Shown one piece after another: positions 1 to 8,793 of a stretch of DNA of 64,000 nt. Origin of the DNA: DATAAP01 sp041690495 (lineage in GTDB: Bacteria; Pseudomonadota; Alphaproteobacteria; CACIAM-22H2). The DNA lies in contig JAWLHE010000001.1 in assembly GCA_041690495.1 (NCBI GenBank), forward strand, positions 124,001 to 188,000, given 5' to 3'. The notes beneath the pieces are model-generated. The model ran no database searches, was not told the DNA's origin, and was given only the letters and a program-made list of their open reading frames with translations. The translations under genes were made by a program, and so were the position numbers. Each line of letters starts with the position of its first letter. The stretch's first letter is position 1.

Positions 1-1
1 C

Positions 2-1723
2 GACGCGAAGCTGATCTCGAAGGGCGGCGGCGTGTTCGACCGCAAGGCGAAGTCGATCAAGCTGACGCCCGAGATGCGGCGTGCGCTGTCGGTCGAAGCG
101 GACTCGCTGACACCTGCGGAGCTGATCAGGGCCGCGCTGGTGGCGCCGGTGGACCTGCTCTGGCTCGGCGGCATCGGCACCTACGTGAAGTCGTCCGCGG
201 AGAGCAACACCGAGGTCGGCGACCGCGCCAACGATGCGCTGCGCGTCGACGGCTGCGACCTGCGCGCGCGCGTGGTGGGCGAGGGCGCCAATCTCGGCGT
301 CACCCAGCGCGGCCGCATCGAATACGCGCAGGCGGGATGCGGCGGCAAGGGCGGTCGCATCAATACCGACGCGATCGACAATTCGGCCGGCGTCGATACC
401 TCCGACCACGAGGTCAACATCAAGATCCTGCTCGGCGACGTGGTCGCGCGCGGCGACATGACGCTGAAGCAGCGCGACACCCTGCTCGCGAAAATGACCG
501 ACGAGGTGGCAAGCCTGGTGCTGCGCGACAACTACCTGCAGACCCAGGCGATTTCGGTCGCCGAGGCCGACGGCATTGCGGGGCTCGACGGCCAGGTCAG
601 GCTGATCCGCAGCCTGGAGAAGAGCGGGCGGCTGCTTCGCGCCATCGAGTTCCTGCCCGACGACGAGGAGATCCAGCGGCGCCAGGCCGCGGGCATCGGC
701 CTGACGCGGCCGGAACTGGCCGTGCTCCTCGCCTATGCCAAGCTGGAGCTGTACGACCAGATGCTGCCGAGCGACCTGCCCGACGACCCGGCGCTGGTCG
801 ACGATCTCGTCCGCTACTTCCCGACGCCGCTGCACAAGCCGCATCGCGAGGCGATCCTGCGCCACCGCCTGCGCCGCGAGATCATCGCCACCGTGGTCAC
901 GAACAGCATCGTCAATCGCACGGGCCCGACCTTCGTCAACGACATGATGGAGCGCAGCGGCGCCGACGCGGCGGCGATCGCGCGCGCCTATTTCGTGGTG
1001 CGTCGCGTGTTCGAGCTGCGCCGGCTGTGGGAGGCGGTCGAGGCGCTCGACAACAAGGTTCCCGCGGCGACGCAGTACCGGATGCTGCGCGCGACCCAGC
1101 GCGTCATCGACCGCGGCGTGCTGTGGTTCCTGCGTCAGAAGGAAGACGGTCTCGACGTCGCGGCGGCGATCGCGCGCTTCGCCCCGGGGCTGGCCGCGAT
1201 CGAGAAGGGTCTCGATGCGGCGCTGGAGCCGGCGCGGGTGGCGGAGCTGTCCGAGGCCGCCCACGCCCTGATGCGCGACGGCGTGCCCGAGGCGCTGGCG
1301 GTGCGGGTGGCGCGGATCGGCGAGCTCGGGGCCGGGCTCGACCTCGTCCGGATCGCCGAGCGCAACAAGGCGCCGGTCGAAGGAACGGCGCGGCTCTATT
1401 TCGCGATCGGCGCGCGCCTCGGGCTCGACTGGCTGCGCCAGGCCGCCTCGCGGGTGAAGGCCGAGACTTCGTGGCAGAAGATGGCCGTGGCGGCGATCGC
1501 CGAGGATCTGCTCGCATTGCAGGCGGAGTTGACCTCGCGCGCCATCGCGTCGGCCGGCAGTCTCGACAAGGTCGAGGCAATGGCGCAGGCGTGGATGGCG
1601 CAGCACCGCGCCAACCTCGCGCGCTTCGACGCCATCCTGGCCGAGCTCAAGGCGGCACCGGTTCCTGAAATCGCGGCGCTCACCGTCGCCGGTCGCGAGC
1701 TGCGCGCGCTGACCGGCGCGTGA
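2..1723 (+). CDS. NAD-specific glutamate dehydrogenase, large (about 180 kDa) type, C-terminal part
   Basis: This is the 3' end of a gene that begins before the window; the frame is already open at base 2 and reads DAKLISKGGGVFDRKAKSI. That segment, followed by a glycine-rich stretch (WLGGIGTYVKSS, then VVGEGANLGVTQ), is typical of the catalytic region of the large NAD-dependent glutamate dehydrogenases, which deaminate glutamate to 2-oxoglutarate and ammonia in the cytoplasm. The helical C-terminal region continues to the TGA at 1721-1723. About 573 codons are visible, roughly a third of the usual length for the family. The next gene is on the same strand but 349 bases away, so co-transcription is not implied. 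The family call is confident; nothing can be said about the missing N-terminus. Confidence 0.9.
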   Translation, partial: DAKLISKGGGVFDRKAKSIKLTPEMRRALSVEADSLTPAELIRAALVAPVDLLWLGGIGTYVKSSAESNTEVGDRANDALRVDGCDLRARVVGEGANLGVTQRGRIEYAQAGCGGKGGRINTDAIDNSAGVDTSDHEVNIKILLGDVVARGDMTLKQRDTLLAKMTDEVASLVLRDNYLQTQAISVAEADGIAGLDGQVRLIRSLEKSGRLLRAIEFLPDDEEIQRRQAAGIGLTRPELAVLLAYAKLELYDQMLPSDLPDDPALVDDLVRYFPTPLHKPHREAILRHRLRREIIATVVTNSIVNRTGPTFVNDMMERSGADAAAIARAYFVVRRVFELRRLWEAVEALDNKVPAATQYRMLRATQRVIDRGVLWFLRQKEDGLDVAAAIARFAPGLAAIEKGLDAALEPARVAELSEAAHALMRDGVPEALAVRVARIGELGAGLDLVRIAERNKAPVEGTARLYFAIGARLGLDWLRQAASRVKAETSWQKMAVAAIAEDLLALQAELTSRAIASAGSLDKVEAMAQAWMAQHRANLARFDAILAELKAAPVPEIAALTVAGRELRALTGA

Positions 1724-2072
1724 TGCAGAGCCGCCCGGATAGAGCAAAAGGACGCGACGACCGGGGGGGAATGCGCTTGATGCCGGAGTCCGCGTGTATG
1801 TCCCGCCGCCCATTCGGAGTCCCTCTCCCCCACGAATGTGGGGGAGAGGGCAGGGCGAGTGGGTGGCCAATCCGGCACATCGAGTTCCGGCGAAGCACGA
1901 ACGCGCATGGCTCCTCGCGACGGGCATCGCGACGTACGGCCGCCCCTCTCACCCTGCTCTCTCCCCCCGCTGAGCGGATTGAGAGGCGGGCTCTTGTTCG
2001 TTTCGCCTTTGGCCCGGATACGCGGTTGCTGTCCCGAGCCGTCGTGCTTCGTACAATCCGGGTGTCGTTCTA
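1724..2072. other. 349-base intergenic region with REP-like palindromes
   Basis: No convincing gene lies here. The stretch contains one perfect hairpin (listed separately) and a second related C-rich/G-rich pair at about 1941-1991, where CCCCTCTC is followed by GAGAGGCGGG. Such CCCTCTCCCC-type palindromes are frequent between genes in many alphaproteobacteria. The short reading frames on both strands show neither family motifs nor a consistent codon pattern. Confidence 0.6.
1821..1850. repeat. Perfect 13-bp inverted repeat (REP-like hairpin)
   Basis: CCCTCTCCCCCAC at 1821-1833 is the exact reverse complement of GTGGGGGAGAGGG at 1838-1850, with a GAAT loop. There is no T-run after it, so it is not a classical intrinsic terminator. 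It could still protect the 3' end of the glutamate dehydrogenase transcript or be a dispersed REP-type element. Confidence 0.75.
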
Positions 2073-3356
2073 GTGCAGCAGACACGCGAAGGGCCGCCGC
2101 TCGACCGGCGCGCCATCGCCGCGTGGTGCCTCTACGACTGGGCGAATTCGGCGTTCCCGGCGGTGATCACCACCTTCGTCTTCGCGACGTATTTCACCCA
2201 GGCGGTGGCGCCGGACCCGGTGACGGGGACCACGCTGTGGGGCCACGCGCTCGCCGTCGCCGGGGTCGCGATCGCGGTTCTCAGTCCGGTACTGGGCTCG
2301 ATCGCCGACTACACGGGACGACAGAAGCTGTGGCTGGCGCTGCTCAGCGCCTTCACCGTGACGATCGTCGCCCTGCTGTGGCTGGTCGAGCCGTCGCCCG
2401 AATCGGTTCTGCTGGCGCTGGTCGGCATCGCGCTCGCGACGATCGGCTTCGAGGTGGGGACGGTGTTCTACAATGCGCTGCTGCCCGGCGTGGCGCCGCC
2501 GGACTATGTCGGGCGCGTTTCCGGCTGGGCCTGGGGCCTCGGCTATGTCGGCGGCATCGTCTGCCTCGGTCTGCTGCTCGTGCTGTTCGTCCAGGCCGAC
2601 ACGCCGCTGTTCGGCCTCGACAAGGCGAGCGCCGAGCACGTCCGCATCGCCGGGCCGTTCTCGGCGCTGTGGTTCGTGGTGTTCGCGATCCCGCTCTTCG
2701 TCTTCGTCGCCGAGCCGCCGGCGGAGCGGCTTTCCTTCGGCGCCGCCGCGAAGAGGGGCATCGCCGAGCTCGGCCACACGCTCGCCACGCTGCGCCAGCA
2801 CCGCAACATCGGCTGGTTCCTGCTCGCCAACATGACCTATACCGACGGCCTCACGACCCTGTTCGCGTTCGGCGGCGTCTATGCCGCCGGCACGTTCGGC
2901 ATGGCGCTGGACGAGGTGATCGTGTTCGGCATCGCGCTCAACGTCACCGCCGGCATCGGCGCCTTCGCCTTCGCCTGGATCGACGACTGGATCGGCGCGC
3001 GCCGCACCATTGCCATCGGCCTTGCGTCGCTGATCGTCGTCGGCGCCGGCCTGCTGGTCATCGAATCGAAGACTTTGTTCTGGGGACTCGGCCTGCTGCT
3101 CGGCGCCTTCTTCGGCCCGGTCCAGGCGGCGAGCCGCTCGCTGGCGGCGCGGATGGCACCGCCCGCGCATCGCGGCCAGGTGTTCGGCCTGTTCGCGCTC
3201 TCGGGCCGCGTCACCACCTTCCTCGGCCCCGCGACGCTGGCCTGGGCGACCGACCTCGCCCGCAGCCAGCGCGCCGGCATGGCGACAATCCTGCTGTTTC
3301 TTGGCGCAGGTTTGCTGTTGCTGCTGAAGGTGAGGGAGCCCGACCGCGCCGCCTGA
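2073..3356 (+). CDS. MFS transporter, UMF1/Atg22-like
   Basis: This 427-residue polytopic inner-membrane protein starts at a GTG. The N-terminal CLYDWANSAFPAVITTF is characteristic of the UMF1 (Atg22-like) branch of the major facilitator superfamily, whose members are efflux or uptake permeases of mostly unknown substrate. About twelve hydrophobic segments are spread over the protein, with a conserved loop GRVSGWAWGLGYVGGI near residues 150-165 and RGQVFGLFALSGRVTTFLGP near 370-390. Length and topology are normal for the family. It is separated by only 24 bases from a small gene on the opposite strand. The substrate cannot be inferred. Confidence 0.85.
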   Translation: MQQTREGPPLDRRAIAAWCLYDWANSAFPAVITTFVFATYFTQAVAPDPVTGTTLWGHALAVAGVAIAVLSPVLGSIADYTGRQKLWLALLSAFTVTIVALLWLVEPSPESVLLALVGIALATIGFEVGTVFYNALLPGVAPPDYVGRVSGWAWGLGYVGGIVCLGLLLVLFVQADTPLFGLDKASAEHVRIAGPFSALWFVVFAIPLFVFVAEPPAERLSFGAAAKRGIAELGHTLATLRQHRNIGWFLLANMTYTDGLTTLFAFGGVYAAGTFGMALDEVIVFGIALNVTAGIGAFAFAWIDDWIGARRTIAIGLASLIVVGAGLLVIESKTLFWGLGLLLGAFFGPVQAASRSLAARMAPPAHRGQVFGLFALSGRVTTFLGPATLAWATDLARSQRAGMATILLFLGAGLLLLLKVREPDRAA

Positions 3357-3380
3357 GCAAGTTGCCGACGCCGCCCGCCC

Positions 3381-3641
3381 TTATCCGACCGCATCGATAC
3401 CCGTCATCACGAGCCAGCCGCCCACTGCGATGCTGCTGCCCGTGAGAATGACCCTCGCCCAGAAGTGCGCGGCGTCCTTCCCGGGCGATTCTTGGTATTT
3501 GATGCCCCCGGCGCCGTAGAAAGTATTCCGACGGAACGCATCCCGAAGTTGGAGCGCCCCGAGCCCGATCAAAAGGACGCCAAGAATGATCGCCAGCACC
3601 CCGTATTCCGGTGCCAATACGCCCTCTGCGCCGTGACTCAT
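3381..3641 (-). CDS. Small two-helix membrane protein, unknown function
   Basis: An 86-residue protein beginning MSHGAEGVLAPEYGVLAII. It has a hydrophobic segment near residues 12-30 (YGVLAIILGVLLIGLGALQL) and another near 66-84 (VILTGSSIAVGGWLVMTGI), separated by a polar loop with FRRNTFYGAGGIKYQES. I do not recognise the family. The amphipathic layout and good codon use suggest a real inner-membrane protein. It converges on the MFS gene and appears monocistronic. Confidence 0.55.
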   Translation of the reverse strand: MSHGAEGVLAPEYGVLAIILGVLLIGLGALQLRDAFRRNTFYGAGGIKYQESPGKDAAHFWARVILTGSSIAVGGWLVMTGIDAVG

Positions 3642-3810
3642 CCGTCCTCGCCCATTCGTAGCCCGGGATCATTGCGGAGGGACGGCCAATGCGCAATGTG
3701 ATGCCTGAACAACCGCTTGCCGTCGGGAACAAACCGGGTACACTCATTTGGGGCAACCTGTCTGCCCGGCTCTGAATCGGGCCGGCGACTTGTATGCCAT
3801 GGTGCGAAGC

Positions 3811-4221
3811 ATGCTCGACCACACCGGGATCAATGTCAGCGATCTGGCGCGGAGCCGGGCCTTCTATCTCGCCGCTCTGGCGCCGCTTCGTTACGAGATC
3901 CGTAAGGAGCATGGGGGCGAGGCGGCGGGGTTTGGGGTGCCCGGCGGATTCGGTCGGTCGCCCGATCCCGCCGGCGACTTCTGGATCGTCCGAGGCCAGC
4001 CGTACACGCCGCGGACCCATGTCGCCTTCACCGCCGCGACCCGGACCCAGGTCGACGACTTTTACCGGGCGGCGCTCGAGGCCGGCGGCAAGGACAACGG
4101 TGCGCCCGGCCTGCGCCCGCAGTATCACGCCGACTATTACGGCGCCTTCGTGCTGGACCCCGACGGCTACAACATCGAGGCGGTCTGCCATGCGGCGGTC
4201 GGAAGCGCCGATCCGGGCTAA
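3811..4221 (+). CDS. VOC-family (glyoxalase/bleomycin-resistance fold) protein
   Basis: A 136-residue protein starting MLDHTGINVSDLARSRAFY, the standard opening of single-domain vicinal-oxygen-chelate proteins; upstream in-frame ATGs exist at 3748 and 3799. Conserved features include HVAFTAATRTQVDDFYRAAL in the middle and NGAPGLRPQYHADYYGAFVLDPDGYNIE at the end, the latter holding the typical metal-site residues (HADYYGAF and the terminal Glu). Members are lyases, dioxygenases or resistance proteins, and the exact reaction cannot be assigned. It sits alone, convergent with purH. Confidence 0.8.
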   Translation: MLDHTGINVSDLARSRAFYLAALAPLRYEIRKEHGGEAAGFGVPGGFGRSPDPAGDFWIVRGQPYTPRTHVAFTAATRTQVDDFYRAALEAGGKDNGAPGLRPQYHADYYGAFVLDPDGYNIEAVCHAAVGSADPG

Positions 4222-4378
4222 GTGCAGATTGCGCTGAAGCAGTGAAGCGCTGGAAAACGCGGCAAGCATCAAGGAGATAGATGTTTCACGCGCGAGCTGC
4301 GCCGTGCTCCGGGTGCGTCTGCCTGGAGCACGCCGGCAGGGGCGGCAAGGAACGAAACGGTCCGATCGCGCGAACTGC

Positions 4379-4466
4379 TGAAACACGTGAAACAGATGAA
4401 ACAGCGCGCGAGAACGGTGGCCGATCAGGGACTTGGGTGTTTCAGCGGCGTTTCAGGCCCGTTTCA
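4379..4466. repeat. Clustered TGAAAC / GTTTCA hexamer repeats
   Basis: Three TGAAAC copies start at 4379, 4388 and 4397 (9-base period). They are followed by three copies of the reverse complement GTTTCA at 4439, 4450 and 4461 (11-base spacing), and a further GTTTCA lies at 4283. The cluster lies between the convergent VOC and purH genes, just past the purH stop codon. The arrangement could be a protein-binding array or an accumulated simple repeat; no function can be assigned. Confidence 0.5.
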
Positions 4467-4472
4467 CCCGGC

Positions 4473-6050
4473 TCAGTGCCGGAAGTGCCGCATCCCGGTG
4501 AAGACCATGGCCAGGCCCTTCTCGTCGGCGGCGGCGATGACTTCGGCGTCGCGCATCGACCCGCCCGGCTGGATCACCGCCGTGGCGCCCGCCTCGGCGG
4601 CCGCGAGCAGCCCGTCGGCGAACGGGAAGAACGCGTCGGATGCCACGACCGAGCCGATGGCGCGGCTCTGCGCCTCGCCGGCGGCCTTGGCGAACTCCGC
4701 CGCCTTCCAGGCGGCGATGCGCGCGGAATCGACCCGGCTCATCTGGCCCGCGCCGATTCCGACCGTGGCGCCATCCCTGGCGTAGACGATGGCGTTCGAC
4801 TTGACGTGCTTGGCGACCGCGAAGGCGAACAGCAGATCGGCGCGCTCCTTCGCCGTCGGCGCACGCCTGGTGACGACCTTGAGGTCGTTGTCGCCGATGC
4901 GGCCGTTGTCGCGGCCCTGCACGAGATAGCCGCCGGCGAGCGACTTGATCGTGACGCCGGGCGCCGCCGGGTCCGGAACAGCGCCGGTCAGCAGCAGGCG
5001 CAGGTTCTTCTTCGCGGCGAGGACCCGGAGTGCCGCCTCGTCGGCGTCGGGCGCGATGATGACCTCGACGAAGATCTTCGCGATCTCCGTGGCGGTCGCA
5101 CCGTCGAGCGTGCGGTTGAGCGCGACGATGCCGCCGAAGGCGCTGACCGTGTCGCATGAATAGGCCCGGAGATAGGCCTCGTGCAGCGAGGCGCCGGTCG
5201 CCACGCCGCACGGGTTCGCATGCTTGATGATGGCGACTGCGGGAACGTCGAACTCGGCGACGCACTCGAACGCCGCGTCGGTGTCGTTGAGGTTGTTGTA
5301 GCTCAGCTCCTTGCCCTGCATCTGGCGCGCGGTGGCGATGCCCGGGCGTGGCGCACCGCCGCGATAGAAGGCGGCATCCTGGTGCGGGTTCTCGCCGTAG
5401 CGCAGCGTCTGCGCCAGCTCGCCGGCGAAGACCATGCGGCGCGGATAGGCCTTGCCGAGCTGGCCTGCGAACCACTGCGCGATCGCGGCGTCATAGGCGC
5501 CGGTGCGGGCATAGGCGGACGCCGCAAGTCGGCGGCGGAAGGCGAGGCTGGTCTTCCCGCCCGTCTTGTCGAGCTCGCCGATCAGCTCGCCGTAGTCGGA
5601 CGGGTCGGTGACGACGGCGACGAAGTCGTGGTTCTTCGCCGCGGCGCGGATCAGGGCCGGGCCGCCGATGTCGATATTCTCGATGGTGGTCGGAAAATCG
5701 GCGCCGCGCGCGACGGTCTCCTCGAACGGATAGAGGTTCACGACGACGAGGTCGATGGGGTCGATCGCATGCGTCGCCATTGCGTGCGTGTGCTCGGGCA
5801 CGTCGCGCCGGCCGAGGATGCCGCCATGGATCTTCGGATGCAGCGTCTTGACGCGGCCGTCCATGATCTCCGGAAAGCCGGTATGCGCGCCCACCTCGAC
5901 GACCGCGAGCCCGGCCTCGGTCAGCGTGCGCGCCGAGCCGCCGGTCGAGAGGATCTCGACGCGATGCCGCGCCAGGACCCGGGCGAGGTCGAGTAGCCCG
6001 GTCTTGTCGGAAACGGAAATCAGGGCGCGGCGGATCGCAACGTCGGTCAT
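4473..6050 (-). CDS. purH: Bifunctional AICAR formyltransferase / IMP cyclohydrolase
   Basis: PurH catalyses the last two steps of de novo purine synthesis, AICAR to FAICAR with 10-formyl-THF and then cyclisation to IMP. The 525-residue protein starts MTDVAIRRALISVSDKTGL, giving the normal family length. A GAGAGCGAAG ribosome-binding site precedes the ATG, so the longer open frame back to 6143 is rejected. The N-terminal MGS-like cyclohydrolase domain (STGGSARTLTEAGLAVVEV) is followed by the formyltransferase domain with RYGENPHQDAAFYR and the catalytic Lys-His of IKHANPCGVATG. The C-terminus is GMRHFRH. It is divergent from the secreted protein at 6246. Confidence 0.97.
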   Translation of the reverse strand: MTDVAIRRALISVSDKTGLLDLARVLARHRVEILSTGGSARTLTEAGLAVVEVGAHTGFPEIMDGRVKTLHPKIHGGILGRRDVPEHTHAMATHAIDPIDLVVVNLYPFEETVARGADFPTTIENIDIGGPALIRAAAKNHDFVAVVTDPSDYGELIGELDKTGGKTSLAFRRRLAASAYARTGAYDAAIAQWFAGQLGKAYPRRMVFAGELAQTLRYGENPHQDAAFYRGGAPRPGIATARQMQGKELSYNNLNDTDAAFECVAEFDVPAVAIIKHANPCGVATGASLHEAYLRAYSCDTVSAFGGIVALNRTLDGATATEIAKIFVEVIIAPDADEAALRVLAAKKNLRLLLTGAVPDPAAPGVTIKSLAGGYLVQGRDNGRIGDNDLKVVTRRAPTAKERADLLFAFAVAKHVKSNAIVYARDGATVGIGAGQMSRVDSARIAAWKAAEFAKAAGEAQSRAIGSVVASDAFFPFADGLLAAAEAGATAVIQPGGSMRDAEVIAAADEKGLAMVFTGMRHFRH

Positions 6051-6245
6051 CTTCGCTCTCGCAGGGTCGTGAAGGGCGCCCTTATCGCACGAACCGCGCG
6101 CGCGGGAAATCGCTTCTGCGGCAAAGCCTTGGCCGGATCGCACCGGGATTTAGGAAAGAAAGGCGGGCAATTTAGCTTGGCAGTACCGTTCCTTAACGAA
6201 GCAAGGGCAAAAAGGAGACGAAGATAAGATCAAACGGAGAGAACG

Positions 6246-6707
6246 GTGCGGCGTACAGGTTTATTCCGCATTCGTATTTTTGCCACGGCGACCCTGTTTT
6301 TTGTCACGGCCGGTTCGGCCAACGCCCTCTGGCTCGAAGTTACGAATACGGCCTCCCCCGAAGAGGCGCCGCCGATTGCCAGCTTCGAAGGCAAGGGGCC
6401 CGTCACGGGCGCCCAGAGGCGCGGCCTGGTTGCGAGGCCGCCATCTTACGCAGCGGATCCCCGGCTGTCGGTGCAGTATCGCGCCGACTTTCCGCTTTCC
6501 GTCACGCTCATGGCTAACGGCGCCATGGCCGGCGAGAAGGTCACGGCCGAAGGCGGCATGAACCTTTCTACCCGCGTGGTCTTCAAGAATGCCTGGTGGT
6601 CGCCGACGGTCAGCGCCAGCGCCGATTTCAGCACGCTCGAACTGATCGAGGGACGCCTGGAGTACGGCAACGCCGCCGTGCGCTCCGAGTGGAAGATCAA
6701 ATTCTGA
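6246..6707 (+). CDS. Small exported protein, unknown function
   Basis: A 153-residue protein starting at a GTG with a good GGAGAG site about six bases upstream. The N-terminus is positively charged and is followed by a hydrophobic segment ending in AGSANA, a credible Sec signal peptide with cleavage near residue 27. The mature part contains PLSVTLMANGAMAGEKVTAE and ends in an alternating pattern (LELIEGRLEYGNAAVRSEWKIKF) with a terminal Phe, suggesting a small beta-rich periplasmic protein. I do not recognise the family. Its stop lies 13 bases from the stop of the convergent flaA1-like gene. Confidence 0.6.
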   Translation: MRRTGLFRIRIFATATLFFVTAGSANALWLEVTNTASPEEAPPIASFEGKGPVTGAQRRGLVARPPSYAADPRLSVQYRADFPLSVTLMANGAMAGEKVTAEGGMNLSTRVVFKNAWWSPTVSASADFSTLELIEGRLEYGNAAVRSEWKIKF

Positions 6708-6720
6708 GCGGCGTCGGACG

Positions 6721-8661
6721 CTAACCGATCCGCGCCGGCGGCACCGCCGACCGGTCGGGACGGTACTCGGGAACGGCACGCGTCAGCAGCGCCAGCGCCG
6801 CCTCGGTCCGGCCGGCTTGTGCGGCGCTCTCGAGCTCGTCGATCCCGCGCGCGAGAAAGGCATGATCCGCGGTCCGCGGGTCAGCCAGCAGGATTCCCTT
6901 GGCGGCCGTCGGCTGCAGCGCTTCGCCGGCGTGGAACAGCTCCTCGTTCAGCTTCTCTCCGGGCCGGAGGCCGGTGAACACGATCTGCACGTCCTTGTCG
7001 GGCCGCCGCCCGGCCAGGCGGATCATCTGTCGCGCGAGGTCGGCGATGCGGATCGGCTCGCCCATGTCGAGCACGAAGATCTTGCCGCCCGAATCGCCGC
7101 CATTCGTCGCGGCGCCGCTGACGCCGAGGACGGAAGCCTGCAGCACCAGCTCTACCGCCTCGCGCACCGTCATGAAGTAGCGCTTGATCTCGGGATGCGT
7201 CACGGTCAGCGGCCCGCCGGCCGCGAGCTGGCGCTGGAACAGCGGAACGACCGATCCGGTCGAGCCTAGCACGTTGCCGAAGCGCACCGTGACGAAGCGG
7301 GTTCCCGCAGGATCGCCGCGGCCGATGACGTCGAGCGCCTGGCAATAGCCCTCGGCGAGCCGTTTGGTTGCGCCCATGACGCTGGTCGGGTTCACCGCCT
7401 TGTCGGTCGAGATCAGGACCATCGCCGCAACGCCATGCGCGCGGCATGCCTCGGCGACGTTGCGGGTGCCGATCACGTTGGTGAGGATGCCTTCGAGCGG
7501 ATGCGCCTCGACCATCGGCACGTGCTTGAGCGCTGCGGCATGGAAGACGAGCTCGGGCCGCTCCTCGGCGATCAGTCCCTCGATCCGGGCGCGGTCGCGG
7601 ATGTCGGCGAGCACGGCCCGGCGCGGCAGCACCGGGCTTCGCTCGTGCGTCTCCATGTCGATCGAGTAGAGGTTGAATTCCGAGTTGTCGACGAGCACGA
7701 GCCGCGCCGGCCCGAGATCCGCCGCCTGGCGGACGAGCTCGCTGCCGATCGTGCCGCCGGCGCCGGTGACGAGCACGCGCCTTCCTGCAATCAGTGCCTT
7801 CATCGCCGGCCGGTCGAGCACGTTCTGCGGCCGCCCGAGCAGATCCTCTAGAGCTACCGGTCGCACCTCGACCGCGTCGCCGCCCGCGTCGCGGAACTCG
7901 GTGAGCCGCGGCAGCCGCGCCACGGTCATGCCGAGCTGGCCGGCCTCCTCGACGACGCGCCGCAGCGTGTCGGCTGCAAAGTCGGGCTTGGCGATGATCA
8001 GCCGCTGCGGCACAGTGCCGCGGCGGGACAGGCGGGCGAACACGGCGCCGAGATCGTCGATCGTGCCCATCACCGGGATGCCGCCGATCTGCCGGCCAAT
8101 CCGGCGCTCCCCCAGATCGAGGATGCCGACGACACGGTACTCGCTGCGCGACCGGCTTCCGGTCGTGTGGATGAACATTTCCGCGGCATCGCCTGCGCCG
8201 AGCAGCAGCACCCGGATGCGCTGGTCGCGCATGGGATTGTAGCGAAGCTCGAAGCGCCCGTCCTTGAGCAGGCGGTAGAGGATGCGGGGGCCGGCAAGCA
8301 ATGTCGTCAGCACGAACCAGTTGATGACGACCAGCGAGCGCGGCAGGTCCTGGAGCCGTGTTGCGATGAACATGACCGGCAGGAAGATCAGGATGATCAG
8401 CGTGACCGCGCGGGCGATCGCCAGCAGGTCGTTGAGCGAGGCGTAGCGCCAGATGCCGCGATAGAGATCCATCCACAGATAGACTGCGCCCGCGACGACG
8501 GTGAATGCTGCGGTGGACGCGATCAGGAAATCCACATCATAGGTGCCGAAGTCGGCGCCGACGCGAAGGTAGAGCGAGAGCAGGAATGCTACCGCGGCCA
8601 TGACCAGGTCATGGGCGAAGGCAATGGTCGGGCGGCTCAGGCGGCGCAGAACGGGCAGCAT
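6721..8661 (-). CDS. Membrane-bound nucleoside-diphosphate-sugar 4,6-dehydratase (FlaA1/WbpM/CapD family)
   Basis: A 646-residue protein starting MLPVLRRLSRPTIAFAHDL, the usual N-terminus; the longer frame to 8760 is probably spurious. It has four N-terminal transmembrane helices, a CoA-binding-like Rossmann domain, then the catalytic SDR domain with TGAGGTIGSE near residue 295. The active-site segment STDKAVNPTSVMGATK near 425 has Met in place of the usual SDR Tyr, as is normal for WbpM-type inverting and non-inverting dehydratases. Such enzymes convert UDP-GlcNAc to a 4-keto-6-deoxy sugar at the inner membrane. It is the last gene of the minus-strand polysaccharide operon. The CBS-DegT aminotransferase upstream is a plausible next step for its keto product. 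Confidence 0.92.
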   Translation of the reverse strand: MLPVLRRLSRPTIAFAHDLVMAAVAFLLSLYLRVGADFGTYDVDFLIASTAAFTVVAGAVYLWMDLYRGIWRYASLNDLLAIARAVTLIILIFLPVMFIATRLQDLPRSLVVINWFVLTTLLAGPRILYRLLKDGRFELRYNPMRDQRIRVLLLGAGDAAEMFIHTTGSRSRSEYRVVGILDLGERRIGRQIGGIPVMGTIDDLGAVFARLSRRGTVPQRLIIAKPDFAADTLRRVVEEAGQLGMTVARLPRLTEFRDAGGDAVEVRPVALEDLLGRPQNVLDRPAMKALIAGRRVLVTGAGGTIGSELVRQAADLGPARLVLVDNSEFNLYSIDMETHERSPVLPRRAVLADIRDRARIEGLIAEERPELVFHAAALKHVPMVEAHPLEGILTNVIGTRNVAEACRAHGVAAMVLISTDKAVNPTSVMGATKRLAEGYCQALDVIGRGDPAGTRFVTVRFGNVLGSTGSVVPLFQRQLAAGGPLTVTHPEIKRYFMTVREAVELVLQASVLGVSGAATNGGDSGGKIFVLDMGEPIRIADLARQMIRLAGRRPDKDVQIVFTGLRPGEKLNEELFHAGEALQPTAAKGILLADPRTADHAFLARGIDELESAAQAGRTEAALALLTRAVPEYRPDRSAVPPARIG

Positions 8662-8793
8662 GCGGGCGCGGGACTCCGGCGGGGCGGACGCGCGCTGTTT
8701 ACCACAAACGCCGGGCGGTCGGACTCTTCTGTTTCGCGGCCCGCCAGGCCGGCGCGGCACGACGGATTTGGATCTCCGGCGTCGCGCTGCGGC

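Noticed and set aside
4379..4466. TGAAAC cluster as a CRISPR array
   Set aside because: The repeats are six bases long with 3- and 5-base spacers and change orientation; no cas gene is near.
6051..6143. Upstream extension of purH
   Set aside because: The extra 31 residues are not seen in PurH proteins, and the ATG at 6050 has a good ribosome-binding site and yields the normal length.
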